A stretch of 64,000 nucleotides of DNA, taken from the NCBI GenBank assembly GCA_963970005.1, contig CAXAMN010003891.1, positions 716,731-780,730 on the forward strand. Reading direction: 5' to 3'. This DNA is from Durusdinium trenchii (Eukaryota > Sar > Dinophyceae > Suessiales > Symbiodiniaceae). Below are positions 35,963 through 47,113 of the stretch, piece by piece. The translations under genes were made by a program, and so were the position numbers. Below the pieces are notes generated by a model. It was not told the DNA's origin and searched no databases. It saw only the letters and a list, made by a program, of their open reading frames with translations. Within the stretch, counting starts at the first letter, position 1, and each line of letters opens with the position of its first letter.

Positions 35963-36884
35963 GGGAAAAAGCACCCACTTCACGGCCGGGCACCAACCGT
36001 CCACAGTCCGTCCGTCTTGAGGTTCAAAGCGCTGCAAGAGAGCAAAGCTTGGTTCCTCGTGGAGGATCGACCGTGGTTCCGTGGCCGGAGTCAGAGGGGT
36101 CGGAGGGTCGGCGAGTCGGTGGGAAGGTGTTGGTTTGGGTGTTGGGATCGTTCCCCGCCCGGCTGTTTGGGACTGAATCTTCTATGCCCGCAGTAATCCG
36201 CAATATGTTCAGTTTGAGATTTGCTGGCGGGTGTGGGGGGTTGGGAATGCTCCTTTCAGAAGTTAAACTTGTTCAAGCTATCAACAGTGAGGGTAGGCCG
36301 TAGGCGTCATTCTTCTAGTGAAGATCCGTTTCCCTTTCTATGCGCCAGACACCCCTCCGGCAAATGCCCAGACATCGCTATAGATCAACATCCAAATGCA
36401 CCAAACAATTCCACCTATACATGAATGAATACTATATATGTTCAATATCTTTTCCGACCCTCTTGCGCCCTCCCCTGGACTGGAGGGCTGCTGCACTGCC
36501 TCCCCTCCACCCAGGTCGGCTCCTGGTGTCGTCTCTGATGCCTAGCCACCGATGGCCCTGTGAACTGTTTGAAGCAAAGACCCCGGACACAACCTGTCTG
36601 GGACTGGAGGAAGATGGCCGACCTGAATATGGTTGGTACATGTTGGCCAGTACATAAGTGTGTTGGTACAAATCCAGTTGGAGAAGTTCATGGCTTGGAG
36701 ATGCTTGGAGCATCTTTGTGGGTGGTGAGTTGGGCGGACGCACAGAGTTCCAACGCAGAGACAGGCAAGACCGCGGTGCCCGGTAGATCCATTCTCAACA
36801 TCAATTCGTTCCACGATCGGTTTCGTCCATCAGAGGTTACTTGCAGATCTTGAGGCTTAGGTCACCACAAAAAGAATCCAAACC

Positions 36885-36993
36885 CATAGGGTCCAGGTAC
36901 ATCCTGAGGATGGTCTTGGAGGTGAAAGTACTTCCTGAGAATGGTCTTGGGGGGGTCAAAGGACATCCTCAGGATGGTCCTGGACCCTTAGGG
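36885..36993. mobile_element. Short inverted-repeat element, family B
   Basis: The ends CATAGGGTCCAGGTAC and GGTCCTGGACCCTTAGGG flank an interior with ATCCTGAGGATGGTCTTGG and its partner ACATCCTCAGGATGG. It is almost the same as the copy at 45072. Confidence 0.8.
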
Positions 36994-37367
36994 AAAAGAA
37001 CTGCTCACTTTCAGAAAGCATCCAGCTGTTAATTCAGAAACTGCGAGAGAAGCTTCGCAGAGCGCGACGATTCACCACCCATTGCAATCGGTGCATTGTG
37101 GCCACCGTTTTGGCCTTCCGCGTGCCGAGCTTGCAGAATTTTGACAGGGGTGACTCCCAGTCAGACCACCCCCAAGTTTCTCAATATAATCTTAAACAAC
37201 TCCGCCAAACCGCAGATACAGATGATACAGGCAAACCACCTTCGAAAACGCCTCGGCCTCGGCCGCCAGGGCGGCTTTTTTCGACTCACCGAAGCGGTGC
37301 TCGTTGCTGCGAATGGCTCGTTCTTGGGCCGTGTTGGGGAGTGGAAGTGAGGAGGTCTGAACCCTGG

Positions 37368-37491
37368 CCCTAAGGGTCCAGGACCATCCGTTTCTCGGAT
37401 GTCCTTTGACCCCCCCGGCAACGACCATTCTCAGGAAGTACGAACTCACCTCCAAGACCATCCGAAGTACGGAGGTACCTGGACCCTAGGG
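37368..37491. mobile_element. Short inverted-repeat element, family B, opposite orientation
   Basis: It begins CCCTAAGGGTCCAGGACC and ends GAGGTACCTGGACCCTAGG. It lies about 375 bp from the copy at 36885, in the opposite orientation. Confidence 0.8.
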
Positions 37492-38448
37492 GTTTAACAC
37501 CTGGTGCGAAAACCCGGGTGTTCATCGTGTGAGGATCGGGTGTTCATCAAGAAGACATGCACCGCGGCACGGCTTGTGGATGTTATACTTGGTCATATTG
37601 TTTGAAGTCTCAACGGCCTGTTGAATGAATACAGGTCACTTCCTCCAACTAGTCTTATATTTCCTAAGTCCTTCGATAGTTTGATCTATTGGTTTTGAGT
37701 GTTCCAATTTTCACTATTACCTCCCATGTTGAGATGTTGAGGCCAACCATGCACATGTTTGCACGCAAAAAGGCTTGGCAGGTCATTTGGTTTCGGGGAT
37801 GGTTTCCCTACATGGTGCCGCTCAGAACTTGTGTTACCTTGATTTGGGCATTCCAGCTAGTCCCCTGGAGATCTTTGGAGAATGGAACTAACATGGTGTT
37901 TCAACTCGGTTGCTTTGAACACGGTGTTTCGCAGTTTCTTGGAACATGGTGTTTCAACTCAGTTTCTTGAAACATGGTGCCTCAAGGAAGAAGTAGTGAC
38001 GCATTTCTTCAGAGAGCATACAGCAGCTGACACCCAACCCCCCTTGACCCAGCAGTGTGATGAACGTTTGCTATGACTCCGCACCCCTTTACAAACCAGG
38101 GTCTTTCAAGTGTGTGCCACCCATCAACAAGACTGATCAGTACCTTTCGAGGTCACTGATGGAAGACTCTACCCTACTCAGGAGGCTCATGATCTCCATT
38201 GGACAAGAAGGCCAAGGTATGCTCTCTCTAACTTTGGAGATTCTTCGGGGGTGTTCCATGACCTGTAAGCTAAACAAGTATTTTAGAGATGGTGGCCTGC
38301 AGTCTAACCATCATCCACTGGACCCATCTAACCATGGGATATAGCCAAGAGATTCTGCTCCCATCGCCTCGCACATTCGGCGCTTTCTTCCGACCTTTCG
38401 TGCTCCACTTTCGGGAGAAGGTGGGGGCCGGCGCGTGGTGAACTCGAT

Positions 38449-38640
38449 GTGTGGCACCCCCAAGTGGAGACCTCGAATAATTTGGAGTGTCTCCGGAAGC
38501 TGGGTTTGGTGAGCTCAAGAGTGTCCAAATATCCAAATCGGAAGATGCATTTGTTGCATTCATTTGCAGCTGCTGGCGTTCCTGCGTTCCGCCCTCTCTC
38601 GTTGCGTGGGAGAAACATGACACTCCCCAGAACTAACATG
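38449..38640 (+). CDS. Unassigned exon candidate ending in a strong donor site
   Basis: An open frame ends in AACATG followed by GTAAGT, the strongest donor match seen among the candidates. The translated segment contains NNLECLRKLGLVSSRV and FAAAGVPAFRPLSLRGR. The left boundary is uncertain and no family is recognised. Confidence 0.28.
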
Positions 38641-39880
38641 GTAAGTGGAACCCCCCCTTGTTTGTATAAGAACATGGTCCTCCCAAGGGGTTATATTTCC
38701 ACTTCCAGTTGCAGGGATTGCAGTGATTTTGACCTGTTCGAGCTTTAGCAAGGACTCAATGAGCATCAAATGTGCATTCTTCCGGTGAGTTGAAGCCACC
38801 CACCAGCATGTCTCTTCGTGTCTTTACACTTCCTGGAAACATCGTGGAAGTGGAAAACCACCGCTTTGTAGAGTCCCTACTCCCAAACAGGAAAGTCGTT
38901 GCGAATTCATGATTTTGAGCCTGTACCATTGTGATTTGTTATTTTCAAAAGTCGTTGCGAACTCTGTGCTGCTTGTGTTTCGAGTTTAAAGGAAACCATA
39001 GCAATGATATTGAATTATATAATGACCTGATGCAGCACTTTGGTGTCTAATGTCTCTGTGCCTTTCGGAATTGAACACCGTGCTGTACATTGGGTTTACC
39101 CCCATCATGAGGCCTATCATGTGGAAGATCTGACCAAAAACCGGTGTGCCATTGGTGAAAGCTATGCATCAAGATGCTTCTATAGGCAACCCATGCTCTT
39201 CTGTTACATGGGGAAAGTCACTTGCGATTGTGGGTCCACTGTTTTCAAAAGGTGGTTGCTCCATTGGGGCTGGAACCATGGTTTTGTTTGGATTGACATA
39301 TGCAGTGCTTGGCCTTTTCTTTGGCCCAAGATTTGTGGCCACAGCTCCGTTGATTGCTTCACAATGGAGACGCCGCAGAGGAAGAGAACACGGGAAGCAT
39401 CACCAGAGTCAGTGGCCAAGGATTTGGCCTGAAGGTTTCCAGGGCTTTCTCGGCATCGCGTGTCAACTTGTCCCATCTAACCATTGTCAGAGGAAGCTCT
39501 GCCCTTTAATGGGGTTATTGCTTGGGTCTCTTCCATTACCAGAGGCAGCTGGTGAAAGATGATCTCTATGTGTTGCATGACCAGGCACTATAGTTCTAAT
39601 ATATATATATATATTATATATATATTTTGTTGTATTTATTTATGTATCGTTCTTAGTGGTCATAAGAAGTTTTTTGTGGCAAGCCCTGATCACACCCACC
39701 ATGGTATCGGGAGTCGAGACTCGACACTGTACTCGTAGTTCGTTTCTTCCTTGTGTCTTCTTTGTTTGCTTTTGTTGGTGTACCTGTCATGTTGTTGGTG
39801 CTGACGCTGCTTCTTTGCGAGTTCGCTTTCACTGGGTTCTGTTTTTGTTCGTGTTTTTCGCTTCACTTCTTCCCTCAAGC
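38641..39880. other. Non-coding stretch with overlapping open frames
   Basis: Two overlapping frames near 39040-39562 (130 and 138 codons) are both open. One ends METPQRKRTREASPESVAK and the other contains a hydrophobic stretch near 39280-39350. I cannot decide between them. A TA tract lies at 39599-39630. Confidence 0.45.
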
Positions 39881-40034
39881 TACACGCCTCCAGGAGCTTC
39901 AAGCTGTACGACAACAGCCCGTAGAACCTCCAGATGCTTGGCCCGGTGTGCTGGTGTTGTGGCTGGTGCTGTTGTTGCTGTTGTTGTTCCTTTGCTTTCG
40001 CTCGCCGTTTTTAGGAGAGGGGGCTAGTGACTAG
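39881..40034 (+). CDS. Possible membrane-anchored terminal exon
   Basis: After a CCTCAAG acceptor-like site the frame reads LQELQAVRQQPVEPPDAWPG and then a Leu/Val-rich segment of about 20 residues consistent with one transmembrane helix, ending in TGA... read as SD followed by a stop. Part of the hydrophobic run derives from GTT-type repeats, so chance is possible. Confidence 0.28.
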
Positions 40035-40215
40035 TGTCATGAGACAAAGACACCCTGAGAACATCCATGGAAGGAGCCTAAGGTTTTTTCCAACACGCTG
40101 TCCAGAAATTAGGGGCACTGTTCAATAGAAACTTGATATGTACAGGAAGCAGTCAACTTTCCCCAATCTACGGCCAAAAGCCTTGATAGGCACAATCAAT
40201 TTTTGTCACCAGCAG

Positions 40216-40640
40216 TGAGCGATTCCCCCCAGGAAATTTCATTGGCCAAGCTGGCGAAGCGTTTGCGGGAGCAGCATGCTCAAGCCTTCTCGCAACTTTC
40301 GCGCTTGCAGTTGAAGGAGCAGGCGATTGACCCAGCGACACGATCCTATGATCCAGGAGTTCCTGACGCCATTGGTTCCTGCTTGATTTGTGGCGCAAAG
40401 CGCCATGAGGTGAGATGGGAATACTTTCGCACCCCTGGCGCGGACAAGCGCTTGACTAGGGGTGGAACATGTTTTTGCTGTGTGCAGTCGTGCCGGCTTC
40501 TGCAATGCAGCCGGTCTCCTTGCTTGGTTCGTGAGTCTGGAGCGCTTGAAGCTGTGCTGTCTCTGTCTGCGCTGAAGCGTCAGAGGCTTGCAGCAGAGGA
40601 TGTTTGTGAGTGTGACCTTTGTTTGAGTCAGGCTCAGTAG
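40216..40640 (+). CDS. Cysteine-rich segment of an unassigned gene
   Basis: A CACCAGCAG acceptor-like site opens a frame of about 140 codons to TAG. It starts with a helical region (SLAKLAKRLREQHAQAFSQL), then has CLICGAKRH, a second cluster CFCCVQSC, and CECDLC near the end. These are candidate zinc ligands. Codon use is coding-like throughout. No known family is recognised. It lies about 310 bp upstream of the SAP-like segment and 680 bp upstream of the larger Cys-rich frame. All three are on one strand, so one gene with introns or a gene array is plausible. Confidence 0.45.
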
Positions 40641-40947
40641 GGTTTAGCTTGGGATAGCCTGGGCTATATATTTGTAGATTCTGTGCAGAATCTAGGGGAA
40701 CCAGAAAAACCTGAAGGCTTTACCTTTAGACGCTTGATGCGCTGGGAAAATTGTTTTTTCTCAGCAATCCAAGCAGCAAGCGTATGGGTTTCACTTGTTG
40801 TAGCCTGGCAGGCATGAGCTGGCTGTTCCTTGTTGAGTACACATGTGCGACATGTTTGTCTAGGAAGTCGGAACTTTGCGAGCAAGTTTCGTGAATTGTT
40901 CCAAAGAAGACTTGAGGGATTGCAGTTGCTTCTCGTTCCGACTGCAG

Positions 40948-41173
40948 CCTGATGGCTCCCCAAAAGTACAGTGAAGCTGTAATCGCCCGTTTTTCTCACT
41001 CCCGGTTGCTTGAGGCGTGCGAGGAATGGGGTCTTTCCTATGATACCAGCCTGCTGGTTTCAGAGAACCGCGCTCGCCTGGCACGTCGAATTGTAGACGG
41101 TGACGTCGTTTGTAAGAAGCAGGATCTCTCGGAAGTTTCAGGACGTTCAGGGTTGACCGAGGCTTTTGGTTAG
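40948..41173 (+). CDS. SAP-like segment of an unassigned gene
   Basis: A GACTGCAG acceptor-like site is followed by an in-frame ATG at 40952 and about 74 codons to TAG. Residues 12-47 (FSHSRLLEACEEWGLSYDTS through ENRARLARRIVDG) have the helix-Gly-Leu-helix pattern of a SAP nucleic-acid-binding motif, though the loop is long. The frame may stop being coding before the TAG, at a GT near 41090-41105. The SAP call is inference from pattern only. Confidence 0.38.
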
Positions 41174-41217
41174 CACATGTGGGGAGATGTCTGCATGGCA
41201 TGTTTAGGTGTAGGGTT

Positions 41218-41257
41218 CCTACCTCGTCCGCTACCTCGTCCGCTACATCGTCCGAAA
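41218..41257. repeat. 12-bp tandem repeat, three copies
   Basis: CTACCTCGTCCG is repeated three times with one change, between the SAP-like segment and the long Cys-rich segment. Confidence 0.8.
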
Positions 41258-41315
41258 ACCCAGTGACTTCTCTCAAAGTTTACTGTTTTGTGGGTTGCTT
41301 GAGGAGCATGCGCAG

Positions 41316-43034
41316 CCAGCGAGGCTGATGCTTCTGCACCTTTGCCACCGCCTTCCACTCCTCCACCAGACTCGTTTCTCTGTAGCGGGTGCAACTTGGA
41401 TATCCCCAACAGTGACCGCAGTTGCTTACCTAAATACTGCAAGCAATGCTTTGAACACGAGCTTGCTGAGCTGTTGAAGCCCCAGTCGAGCTCCAATGCA
41501 GAGGGTGTAGCAGATGGGAACGCAAACTCTGGGTCTGGAAGTGGGGCAATTTTACAATCTCTGGCCGCTGTGGCCGAGGACTTTTCTGTAGATGCACGGA
41601 ATGTTGTGTGTGTGCAGTGCTCGCGCCCAGTGACGTCAGAGAACAAATCTCCAGTTCCTGAATGCTGCTTTGAATGTTGGCAAAAGCAAGAGAAATTGGA
41701 GGAGGAGATTCTTGACGCCAAGCCTGGCGTCGATGAGAAAAGTGAGAGGACAGAGCTTCAGACCCCCCCCCAAAAAAACAAAGCTTGAGGAAGCAGCCGC
41801 CAAGTTATTCCCACAATGGCAACCGAGAGCAGCAGTTCCGCATGCAGATTTTTTGGAAGCCTTGACTGAGAAGTCAAAAGCAGTGAGCTGGTGCACTGTT
41901 TTTCAGAAAGCTGCAAGAATCTTGTGTGGGGCGCCAAAAGCAGATGCTCTATCTCATTGGCTGGAGCAGTCGGACTTGGAGAAGAAAAGGTGGGGAGAAT
42001 CCTTTTCAGCTGTGAGATATGCCTTGCTTGATGTCTCAACACCGGCTGCGGACAGCAAGGCAGGGATTGCAGAGGAAGGCAAGAATGATGATATTTTGCG
42101 GTTCACTTCTTTGTGCGCTCTTGACCAAGAGCCACATGCTTGCATGGCTCGGCTTTGGTCCGCCTTCAAAGGCAAGTGGAAGAACAACTTGAATATGTAC
42201 CAGGCCCTTCAAGCAATCAGAGAGATCACCCAAGAGTCTCTGACAGAGCAAAGGGCTGCTGCTGGGTGGGCAAGGGTGGGTCTGAAAGCTGGAAGGTCTA
42301 TAGACAGAGATGTCGTTTTGGTTGAACGATACAGCGAGGTGATCCAAAGCTACAAATACGCCGAGAAGCCGCAGACGCCCCTGATGCAAGTCATTGAGAA
42401 GTGCTCACCTAGCAAGTCCCGCTGTAAGGCGTGCCAGGTCTGGGTCTTGGCAACAAGCAAGTATTGTCAAAACTGTTCCATTCCCAATGAAAATTTCGAG
42501 AAGGGTACCTATGAGGTGCACCGTGATGGCAAAAGGTCAGGGTGGAAGAGTGCTTCAGAGGTGGAGGTACCCGAGGGCGATACAAGTTTCAGCCGTGAAG
42601 CAGTGACAGATTTGTTGGCAGAACTGCGCTCTAGGACCAAAAAACAAAAGACCTCTGATTCAGCAGCGCTTCCGCCTTCCAAAGAACCTGAAAGCGGCGC
42701 AGCTGCTGCCAGTGGGAAGGAACCGTCGGCTGAGGTCAATGAAAGTGACCAGGAATGGGATTTGAACACATGCGATGGCTGTGTGCACTATTTGGCTTCT
42801 CTTTTTTCCAAGGAGAGGCGAGAGCGTGTGCGGCCAGTGGCAGATTTCTTTGTGCGAGAGCATTTACAGCCCCAAGTCAGGAAGTCAATGCCGCTCTACA
42901 AGATAATGTCTGCAGAGCTCAAGAAAGTTGGTGGCCTCAAGAATACCCAATCTCGCACGAAGTGGTTGGAAGCTTGGGAAGAGAACCGGAAGTGCAGGTT
43001 CGTGAGACCCAGCAAGGTGCGAAGAGCAAAGTGA
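41316..43034 (+). pseudogene. Cysteine-rich gene segment with a homopolymer frame change
   Basis: A CATGCGCAG acceptor-like site opens a proline-rich start and two CxxC...CxxC pairs (CSGC/CKQC and CVQC/CFEC, about residues 20-120). The frame then runs into a stop shortly after a C9A7 run at 41763-41778. The continuation is clear in another frame, from KKTKLEEAAAKLF to the TGA at 43032. That part is mostly helical, with a third CxxC pair (CKACQVWVLATSKYCQNC), a Lys/Ser/Glu-rich linker and a basic C-terminus. A single missing or extra base in the homopolymer explains the break, as a sequencing error or a true mutation. No known family is recognised. The CxxC pairs suggest zinc binding. Confidence 0.5.
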
Positions 43035-43499
43035 GAAAACAATCTTTGCTCGCTGTCGCTGAATGGTTTGGTGGGCCATGTCCTGAACTCACCACATCTG
43101 TGCCAAGCAGTTCGACCCAAAGATCAATTTAGGATCAGAAAGGTTAGTTGCTTTCCCATCGGTGGGTACCATGTCCAGGTTACCATGAAACCTTTGTGCC
43201 ATGCTGGTTCTTAGGATGAAAGACATTGACAGGTAGTAGGCCCTGCCATGCAAACCACAGTGTTTCCATCCAAAACAGGTTCGTGACAAAGCATGACAAA
43301 GCCATGTTCCTTGGCGCTGTGCCATGCGAAGTCCCACCAAAACCACATACAAAATACGTGATTTCTATGGGCATCAAGCACGCTGTGCCATTGGGAAATC
43401 TTGATTGCAAGGACTTTGCCGGGCTACCGGTCGTGGCGGTCTGTGCCATGGGGGTTTGCTGGTCCCCGGATGTGTTGCTAGGACTTTCCTGGTTTAGAG

Positions 43500-43543
43500 T
43501 AGGGCTCCAACCACCTTCTGAGGATATGGTTGGAGCCCTAGGG
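43500..43543. mobile_element. Very short family A element
   Basis: A 44-bp copy made of one arm pair only, TAGGGCTCCAACCACCTTC and GGTTGGAGCCCTAGGG, with no central spacer. Confidence 0.65.
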
Positions 43544-44706
43544 AGTTGTCATTCAAGGGAGCCTCCAGATTGTTGCTGCTGTAGTTTCTGCCATTCTGAT
43601 CCATTTGGTGCCTTTGCTTTCTCTGCTTCGCTCACCAGTTCAGACCCCGATGGTTGATATTGATTTCTGGGTATCGGCCTTTGATCTTGAGCTCGCCAGG
43701 GCACCGTGTGACTGGGGGTGCCCAAAGATTTGAGATGTGAAGGACCTGTAGCACTTTTGAAGCACCCCGCCTTTGGTTCGGTGAGTTCGGTGCGTTCGTT
43801 GGTTGATCGAGGAAGGCAGCTCTGCTTGGTCCTCCGTTTCTTTTTTCTTGTCCAACTGCATTAGGAATAACACCCAGTTGGTTAATATTCTTGGGCAGGG
43901 TTAAAATACCTTCCAGGCATGATAGGTGGAAAACACATCTTTGTTGGTCTTCGAGAACAGGTCTGAACCAGGGGTCTCGTCAAAACACGGTCCATGTTAG
44001 TCTGCAAAAGGGGTTTCGTCAAGGGTAGCTCATCACGGTCGGGTAGCTCGTCAAGCGTGGGGAGCTGCGCTGGAGGTCCTGCGAAATCCAATTGATGCAC
44101 GCATGGCACAACAACAACTCCAGGACATCACTCAAAGCTCAATGAGCTCAAGCTCAACAGACCTTTCAAAGACGTGCTCAAACTCAAGCTCAAGCTCAAG
44201 CTCAACAGACCATCAAGTCATGCCTTTATAAACATAAACCATTTGGACATAGGACATTCGGCTATATCCGTCAGGCTCCATCGGGATTCTGGAACATTCT
44301 GGAACTCGAATTGTCTCCAGACCCATAGCAGGTGTTGTGCCACCCCTGTGATGCAAGTGAAGTGAAGCTGGAGCGAGCACGTCCATGGTGGCCCTTTGGC
44401 TGTCTCATAGCTTGCTCAGCGCCAGCGGCCCGATTGGAAGGAAGATTCAGTTCAGAAACTTGCAGGTGTTGCATAGTCCATTTAGTTTTTCTTATGTGCC
44501 CTAGGTGTGAGTCTCCTTTTGGCGAAGATTTTTTGGAAGCTTTCCCGCTTCCCTAAGCCTTTTTGTTTCAAAGCCTCTTGGCAGAGACAGTGCAAGAAGA
44601 GCACCCTGTGTGGAGACGCACAGGGTCATCTCAACCCTGGAGCATTGCGTATAAGTAAGTACAGATCCATGGAAGGCAAGGGCAGTCAAAGGGTAAGAAC
44701 CTGTAC

Positions 44707-44803
44707 CAGCAGTCACATGTCGGTGTGCTTAATGGAGGTAGTCGGGGTGCCCAGCTACTCCACTCACTTAGGGACTAAACACCACCCCGACATGTGACTG
44801 CTG
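44707..44803. mobile_element. Short inverted-repeat element, family C
   Basis: The ends CAGCAGTCACATGTCGG and CCGACATGTGACTGCTGG are long inverted repeats. The interior has GAGGTAGTCGGGGTGCCC and GGGACTAAACACCACC. Confidence 0.8.
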
Positions 44804-45071
44804 GCCTGTGGAACTTAGAACGAAGAGTTACCGTTGAGGAACGAAATGTTCGTCCACTCAGACATAGCACGTGCTGTTGACTCTGATGGAAGACGTTCTG
44901 TTGAAACGAATACAGATTTAGTGGCTAAGAATCAGTGCGTTTGCGTTTGCTCCCATGAAACCTGTTTCGGAAGACCTTAGGGCCAGCTATGTCAAACAAC
45001 AAATCGATTCAAGTCCTTGAGAGCGGTTGCCCAAGTTGCTTCGTGCTTCCCGGGTTCCATCAAAGACAAGC

Positions 45072-45181
45072 CCATAGGGTCCAGGTACCTCCTGAGGATG
45101 GTCTTGGAGGTGAGTTCGTACTTCCAGAGAATGGTCTTGGGGGTCAAAGGACATCCTCAGGATGGTCCTGGACCCTTAGGG
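45072..45181. mobile_element. Short inverted-repeat element, family B
   Basis: The ends CCATAGGGTCCAGGTACC and GGTCCTGGACCCTTAGGG bracket an interior nearly identical to the copy at 36885. Confidence 0.8.
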
Positions 45182-45677
45182 AAGGACACACAAGGACCAT
45201 GTCGCTTCGGTGCCATCCAGGGCCGCTGCCAGAAGTTTCGAGCAGTGAGATGGACAAAATGGTTTGGAGGATGCATGCGGGGAAGGAGATCGCCCGAATC
45301 GGCTGGTAGACTAGTCCTATTTCCCGAACCTATTCCAGGGGGTCACGACCGCATTGCAAGAAGGAGTGTCTGCAGACTTTACGGAGAAAACATAAGACAT
45401 CAACCCCCATGAACTACGGAACAATGTCAGACATCACATGATTCTTCTGCGAAGGCTTCTCACGGCTAGGAGAAGCACTTGCGCCACAGCTGTCACTTTC
45501 CTTTTGTCATCTTCCAAGAGTCCAAATGTCATTCTTTTTCATCGCCACCTGAAGTTTCGGATAGTCTTGGCTCAAGGTCCTGTGGCGTGTGTAGCCACGC
45601 AAGCAGCCGTGAGTAGCCACTGCGGCCGACATGGCTTTGCAAGGACGGAGTTTTGCAAGGACAAAGGCACACACTTA

Positions 45678-45790
45678 CCCTATATGAATCCACATATACC
45701 CTTTGAGATACGGTGAGGACGGAGACTATTTATGTAGGTGCCAGGGCCCAGTCATACCTTCTGAGGTATGCTGGCAGTGGACCCACAGGG
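45678..45790. mobile_element. Short inverted-repeat element, family D
   Basis: It runs from ACCCTATATGAATCCACATA to GCAGTGGACCCACAGGG with ACGGTGAGGACGGAG and TTATGTAGGTGCC inside. It is homologous to the copy at 4516. Confidence 0.65.
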
Positions 45791-47084
45791 TTACACAACT
45801 TGGGGGCGGACGTGTGCATACTTCGCACCTTCCTAGCTCCGTTAAGGGTGCCATTCTGAGCCAGCGAGAAAGCCCACAAACAGAGAGGTAGAGAGAGGGA
45901 GACAACCCATTGGAAATGTGGCCTTAGGGCCCTAGTATTAAATGCTGCATTCCCTATTGGTGAATCCCATTCTTATAAAGGATGTTTCTTTCCAAAAGCA
46001 ACTCCAGTCGAAGGCCCGAATGGCCATGTACTACCTTGAGGTTGGTGCAACTTTCCAGTTTCTTGAGCTTCATCCGGCCAAAGCCCGAAGCCCTAAACCT
46101 TGGTAGGTTGATCCCCCTACACCCGGGGAAGATTCAGGTGATTGCCTTTGGAAGACTAGCTGACTATATGGTTTTCAGTTTTTCACAGTAGCCATTTGGT
46201 TTTCTTTCTCCACAAACCGGTGGTTTTCAGGTTCCATGTTAATCTTCCAGCGAGCAGTAGTCTACGTGCGGTCAGGATCCCAATGGCAGGCCTTTGCCTC
46301 TCGATCTAGGCGCGCCTGGCACGGCTGCTGTGTTCAGTTGACTGACCTTTGATCTTGGAGTAGTGGAGAAGTCAAGTGACCAATATAGGCTGCTTTCTGA
46401 GATTCTAGACTTACATTCAGCCAATTCATCATGGTGGACTGGAGTTAGTAGGTAGGTGTCCTACATCACCTGGGGTTGTATGGAAATCTCTGGAAAATGG
46501 GGGAGTCGCACCTTTCCGCCACCAGACTCCAGGTGTCCTCAGCTTTGCGTGGCACGGGTGCTGAGTTGGTCGATGCTGGATGTGGTTGGAAGCATTTTCG
46601 ACTTCAGATCCACTAGCTTTTGCTTTAGTTTGCCGGTGTGAATTTGTCAAACCATGTCAAAGCCAATTCTTGGGAGTATTTTGAAGCCATGGCCACGTGT
46701 TTGATCAGGGCTTCCGAATCTTAGCCCTTGTTGTTGCTATGTTTTCGGTGGGTGGGTATAAATCCCTGAGGATCCAAAGTTGGTACTATTGACGTACTTA
46801 TAGATGAATACATGGATTTGATGTACTTGTTTGTCCTGTCCGGTAAGTTTAGTTTGTTTTACATACTTCATAGAAATCCATTGGTATCAATGTCTCAAAT
46901 TATATGGCCACAATGCAGCCAGCAACGAAGCCCCTGTGACAGCGGAAGTACTTCCCCTATGGCTCTACTCTAAGTCGACGGCTGGCCTGACCTGGTCGCC
47001 GTACGGTTCGTGGATGAGGAACCGGCTGGCGTGGACCGGTTTGGAATTCCTGGACATCACCAGGTCGAGTTTAGATGCCACAGG

Positions 47085-47113
47085 ACATCATCATCATCAT
47101 CATCATCATCATT
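47085..47113. repeat. CAT microsatellite
   Basis: About nine uninterrupted CAT/ATC units. Confidence 0.9.

Larger units (their letters stand above)
34575..38448. other. Non-coding stretch with elements and weak exon-like segments
   Basis: It includes a GC-rich segment at 34895-35109 open in two frames (one Cys/Arg-rich, one Ala/Arg-rich), a family G element at 35908, family B elements at 36885 and 37368, and an imperfect tandem repeat at about 37890-37985. The segment 36022-36080 could be a short exon reading FKALQESKAWFLVEDRPWF between AG and GT sites, but the evidence is thin. Confidence 0.5.

Noticed and set aside
35779-36303. 174-codon open frame
   Set aside because: Covers a family G element and GC-rich low-complexity DNA; no motif.
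43226-43657. 143-codon open frame
   Set aside because: It passes through a short family A element and has no coding signal.
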